Shown here: positions 61,669-64,000 of the stretch, in pieces | Numbering within the stretch: position 1 is the stretch's first letter | Layout of the letters: each line of letters begins with the position of its first letter | NCBI GenBank assembly: GCA_001804865.1 | Contig: MHBK01000001.1 | Location: forward strand, 104,063-168,062 | Length of the DNA stretch: 64,000 bases | From: Lentisphaerae bacterium GWF2_57_35 | GTDB lineage: Bacteria > Verrucomicrobiota > Kiritimatiellia > CAIQIC01 > GWF2-57-35 | Reading direction: 5' to 3' | Notes under the pieces: generated by a model | Database searches by the model: none | What the model saw: the letters and a program-made list of their open reading frames with translations, nothing else | Told to the model about the DNA's origin: nothing | Translations under genes and position numbers: made by a program

Positions 61669-64000
61669 ATGGTTCAAAAAATTAGGCGTCTCATGGGCCG
61701 GGTCGATGTGCGCGTGTTGTATCTCGTGTTTCTTATGGCCTTGATCGGCAGCCTGGCCTTCGCCGCCGTCCAGTTGACCAAAGAACAAGCCGAAGATTTC
61801 AATGCCCGAACGCTCAACACTTGGGCGCAACTGACCAAAGAGTTCACCTCCTTCCGCGAGAGTTCTTATCCCTTGGTCATTCCGGCCTTACTGCCCGACG
61901 AAGCTGCAATAGATTGGGCGGCCCTCCAAAATGACGACACCGAATGGTATTGGGACTTCGATGGTGGGACCTACTACTTCGACCCCGGCAGCGAAATCTC
62001 CAAGCAAATCCCCCACGATACCGAACTCGTGGTTTTTGAAGACATCGCCCAAGAAGAACTTCTGGTCTTGAGCGTCCCCCAAACCGCAGGCTCGCCCTAC
62101 AAAGAAGAAATGGTTTTCCGCGCCCTCCCCTGGCCGCCGCCGTCCAAGTTCGAACGTTACCAACGTTACCTCGACCGCGAACTCTGCAAGCGCCGGATCG
62201 TCTGGCACATCACGCTAAAGTCCCGACGTGTGGCCGAACGAGAGGTCTCCTTGGCCGCGAGCCAACCCGTCATGGCCTTGGATGAGGGCGGCGGCTCCAT
62301 GCAGATGATGTCCATGGAATCGGTGACCGAGCTTAAAATCACCAACATCAAGAACATTTCCAATAGCCTGCAACTCGAAATTTCTTATCCCATATCCGGT
62401 TATTCTGGTTCTGTTTGGTCTGTATATTCTTATGACGCTCCCGCGGGCGCAGACGGCGAACCCGACTTTTCCAAACGATTCCAAGGCTTGGACAAGGTCT
62501 GGACTTTGGCCAAGAGCAACCTGGTTTTATCAGGGGTATCCAACACCCTTTGGCTCGATGCCCGGCCGATGGCGGTGGATACCAACGGAGAGCCGTGTAA
62601 TCGTTTTCTGGGGCTTGGAAATAACGGCATTAATCCTGATAATGACGGCCTTTCAAGCGCCAGTGAGCTATATATTCATAAAACCAATCCGGCCCTCGCC
62701 GACACCGACGGCGACGGGGCTTCGGATGGCGCGGAAGTAAGGTTTGGCACGAATCCTTTGAACAACCCCGGCGACAGCGATGCGGATGGTTTGAGCGACG
62801 ATCTGGAAATTTGCATCGGCACTTCCATTTCCAGTCAGGATACCGACCTGGACTGGTTTGGCGACGCCTACGAATATGGCATCGGCGCCAGCCCCACTAA
62901 CGCCAACGAAAGACCTATCTTGCGCATGGTCATTAACAATCTGGACCGCTTCGCCTCCCACACCAATCTTGCCGTCGGCTTCCCTGGGACGGTTGCCGAG
63001 GCCGTAGCTATTGCAGAAAGCAACGATCTCTCCGGCACTCTTTCGCGACCCATTAGCACCAACTGCGCCTACAGCCTTATTAGCGAAACCAACGGTTCAC
63101 GCCTGCTCTACGCCCGCCTCTATCGCAACACCATCGAACAAAGCCCTCTCATCGAGGGTCATATCGTATTTGACAACGTCTCTCCGAGTTTTGGCTCACT
63201 CGATCCCACCAACTGCGCCGTCACTGACCGCCGCTGGATCAAGCTCGCTGGGTTGGCTACTGACAACCTTAGCCGCGCCCACGTCCTGATCGATGGCCAG
63301 TGGGCTGACGGGATCGTCAACGACGAGTTCGTCTACGACCGCTACAAACTCACGGCCGGAACCAACCTCATAGCCCTTGCCGCTGTCGACGAAGCCGGCA
63401 ATGTCGCCACCCAACAGCTTGCTATCGTCCTTGATGCTTCCGGCGATACCCATGCGCCAATAGCCTCGCTCAGCCTTCCTCGCGACTACCAGATTGTCGA
63501 TGGCCAAACCAACTGGTTCGACACCACCACCTTCGGCAGCAACAAGATCCTGTATGTATACGGCAGCGTCGATGACGAAACCGCCGATGTCCATATCCAA
63601 GTTCACTCTGGAGTCCAAAGCTCCGAGGTCTTTGAGGCCGTTGTCGACAGCAATATCCTTTGGGCCGCCATCGAAGTATATCCTGGAACCAACAGCCTCA
63701 TACTCACCGCCGCCGACGCCGCCGGTAACGCCACCACATCCTCCTATTGCGTCGTCAGGGACACCAACATCACTTTGGAAATCATCTCTCCAAGCGCCTA
63801 CCAAGTCATCAACGCCACCAATGTCACCGTCGTAGTCCGCGCTTTGCCGGGCTTCTCCAGTGGATCCATTTCCGTCAACGGCATTGGCGTGGCCGGGGGC
63901 TTTTTCGGCATTTTCTCCACCACCAAGAAGGTTCCCCTTAACACCCAACTGACCAGTCTGATCGTCACCGCCACGCGAAACGGCAGAAGCTACTACGCGG
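61669..64000 (+). CDS. Large secreted protein with TSP3 and Ig-like repeats, 3' partial
   Basis: The frame from ATG 61669 is open for 777 codons to the window edge. A membrane/signal segment (about 15-35, VRVLYLVFLMALIGSLAFAA) is followed by about 270 residues of no known family, then thrombospondin type 3 calcium-binding repeats (about 325-405; NPDNDGLSSASE, ADTDGDGASDGAE, GDSDADGLSDDLE, with TNPxxx spacers), and then repeated beta-sandwich, Ig-like units (VDEAGNVATQQLAIVLDASG; AADAAGNATTSSY). It may be the start of another very large surface or RHS-type protein. Codon use shows more C-ending acidic and Asn/Thr codons than neighbours. Confidence 0.85.
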   Translation, partial: MVQKIRRLMGRVDVRVLYLVFLMALIGSLAFAAVQLTKEQAEDFNARTLNTWAQLTKEFTSFRESSYPLVIPALLPDEAAIDWAALQNDDTEWYWDFDGGTYYFDPGSEISKQIPHDTELVVFEDIAQEELLVLSVPQTAGSPYKEEMVFRALPWPPPSKFERYQRYLDRELCKRRIVWHITLKSRRVAEREVSLAASQPVMALDEGGGSMQMMSMESVTELKITNIKNISNSLQLEISYPISGYSGSVWSVYSYDAPAGADGEPDFSKRFQGLDKVWTLAKSNLVLSGVSNTLWLDARPMAVDTNGEPCNRFLGLGNNGINPDNDGLSSASELYIHKTNPALADTDGDGASDGAEVRFGTNPLNNPGDSDADGLSDDLEICIGTSISSQDTDLDWFGDAYEYGIGASPTNANERPILRMVINNLDRFASHTNLAVGFPGTVAEAVAIAESNDLSGTLSRPISTNCAYSLISETNGSRLLYARLYRNTIEQSPLIEGHIVFDNVSPSFGSLDPTNCAVTDRRWIKLAGLATDNLSRAHVLIDGQWADGIVNDEFVYDRYKLTAGTNLIALAAVDEAGNVATQQLAIVLDASGDTHAPIASLSLPRDYQIVDGQTNWFDTTTFGSNKILYVYGSVDDETADVHIQVHSGVQSSEVFEAVVDSNILWAAIEVYPGTNSLILTAADAAGNATTSSYCVVRDTNITLEIISPSAYQVINATNVTVVVRALPGFSSGSISVNGIGVAGGFFGIFSTTKKVPLNTQLTSLIVTATRNGRSYYA

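Overview
The window is a GC-rich, densely coded stretch from a flagellated, diderm bacterium. A secretin, a GTP-type PEP carboxykinase, very large secreted RHS/LamG and beta-helix proteins, a thrombospondin-type-3 protein, a small zinc-ribbon protein and abundant short intergenic palindromes together suggest the PVC superphylum, perhaps Kiritimatiellota or Verrucomicrobiota. That placement is inference; no rRNA or other decisive marker is present. No tRNA, rRNA, CRISPR array, intact transposase or prophage was seen.

Layout. 1-3722: the end of a GspM/PilO-like gene, a GspD secretin and a zinc-ribbon protein. 3723-3921: a heptamer-based inverted repeat between convergent genes. 3922-6889 (minus): aminotransferase with its Lrp-type regulator, and a family 2 glycosyltransferase. 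6914-20857: an accessory surface-protein island with a small AraC-type regulator, a 2966-residue RHS protein carrying four LamG domains and a JAB/JAMM-like C-terminal tip, a small zinc-ribbon membrane protein, a decayed copy of the AraC gene, and a duplicated beta-helix protein. 21110-24324: trmJ, then a histidine kinase/NtrC-type pair with flanking inverted repeats. 24410-24656: a broken GNAT gene. 24782-32830: central metabolism (pckG behind a candidate attenuator, purC, gltA, a HAD phosphatase/TsaC fusion, purE), an OFA-type transporter and a DUF2294 protein.

33085-55644 is the motility region. Two nearly identical promoter blocks with paired palindromes drive a coiled-coil/LysM-like protein and a regulatory operon (receiver-STAS, TPR protein, FlgN-like protein, histidine kinase, sigma-54 activator). 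A sigma-54-type promoter then precedes flgB-flgC-fliE-fliF-fliG-fliH-fliI-fliJ-motE-fliK-flgD-flgE-flbD-motA-motB-motB2-fliL-fliM-fliN. The kinase and activator probably switch on this basal-body, hook and stator block. The same transcript appears to run on into mnmA, larE and rsmE.

58305-64000: a second heptamer-type inverted repeat, gcvT (minus), a UVR-domain protein, a secreted protein, an XRE regulator (minus) and the first 777 codons of a large secreted TSP3/Ig-like protein that leaves the window.

The most unusual items are the LamG-interrupted RHS protein, the duplicated palindrome promoters, the pckG leader, the AraC relic beside the second surface gene, the MotB paralogue without its proton-binding Asp, and several dispersed palindromic repeats.
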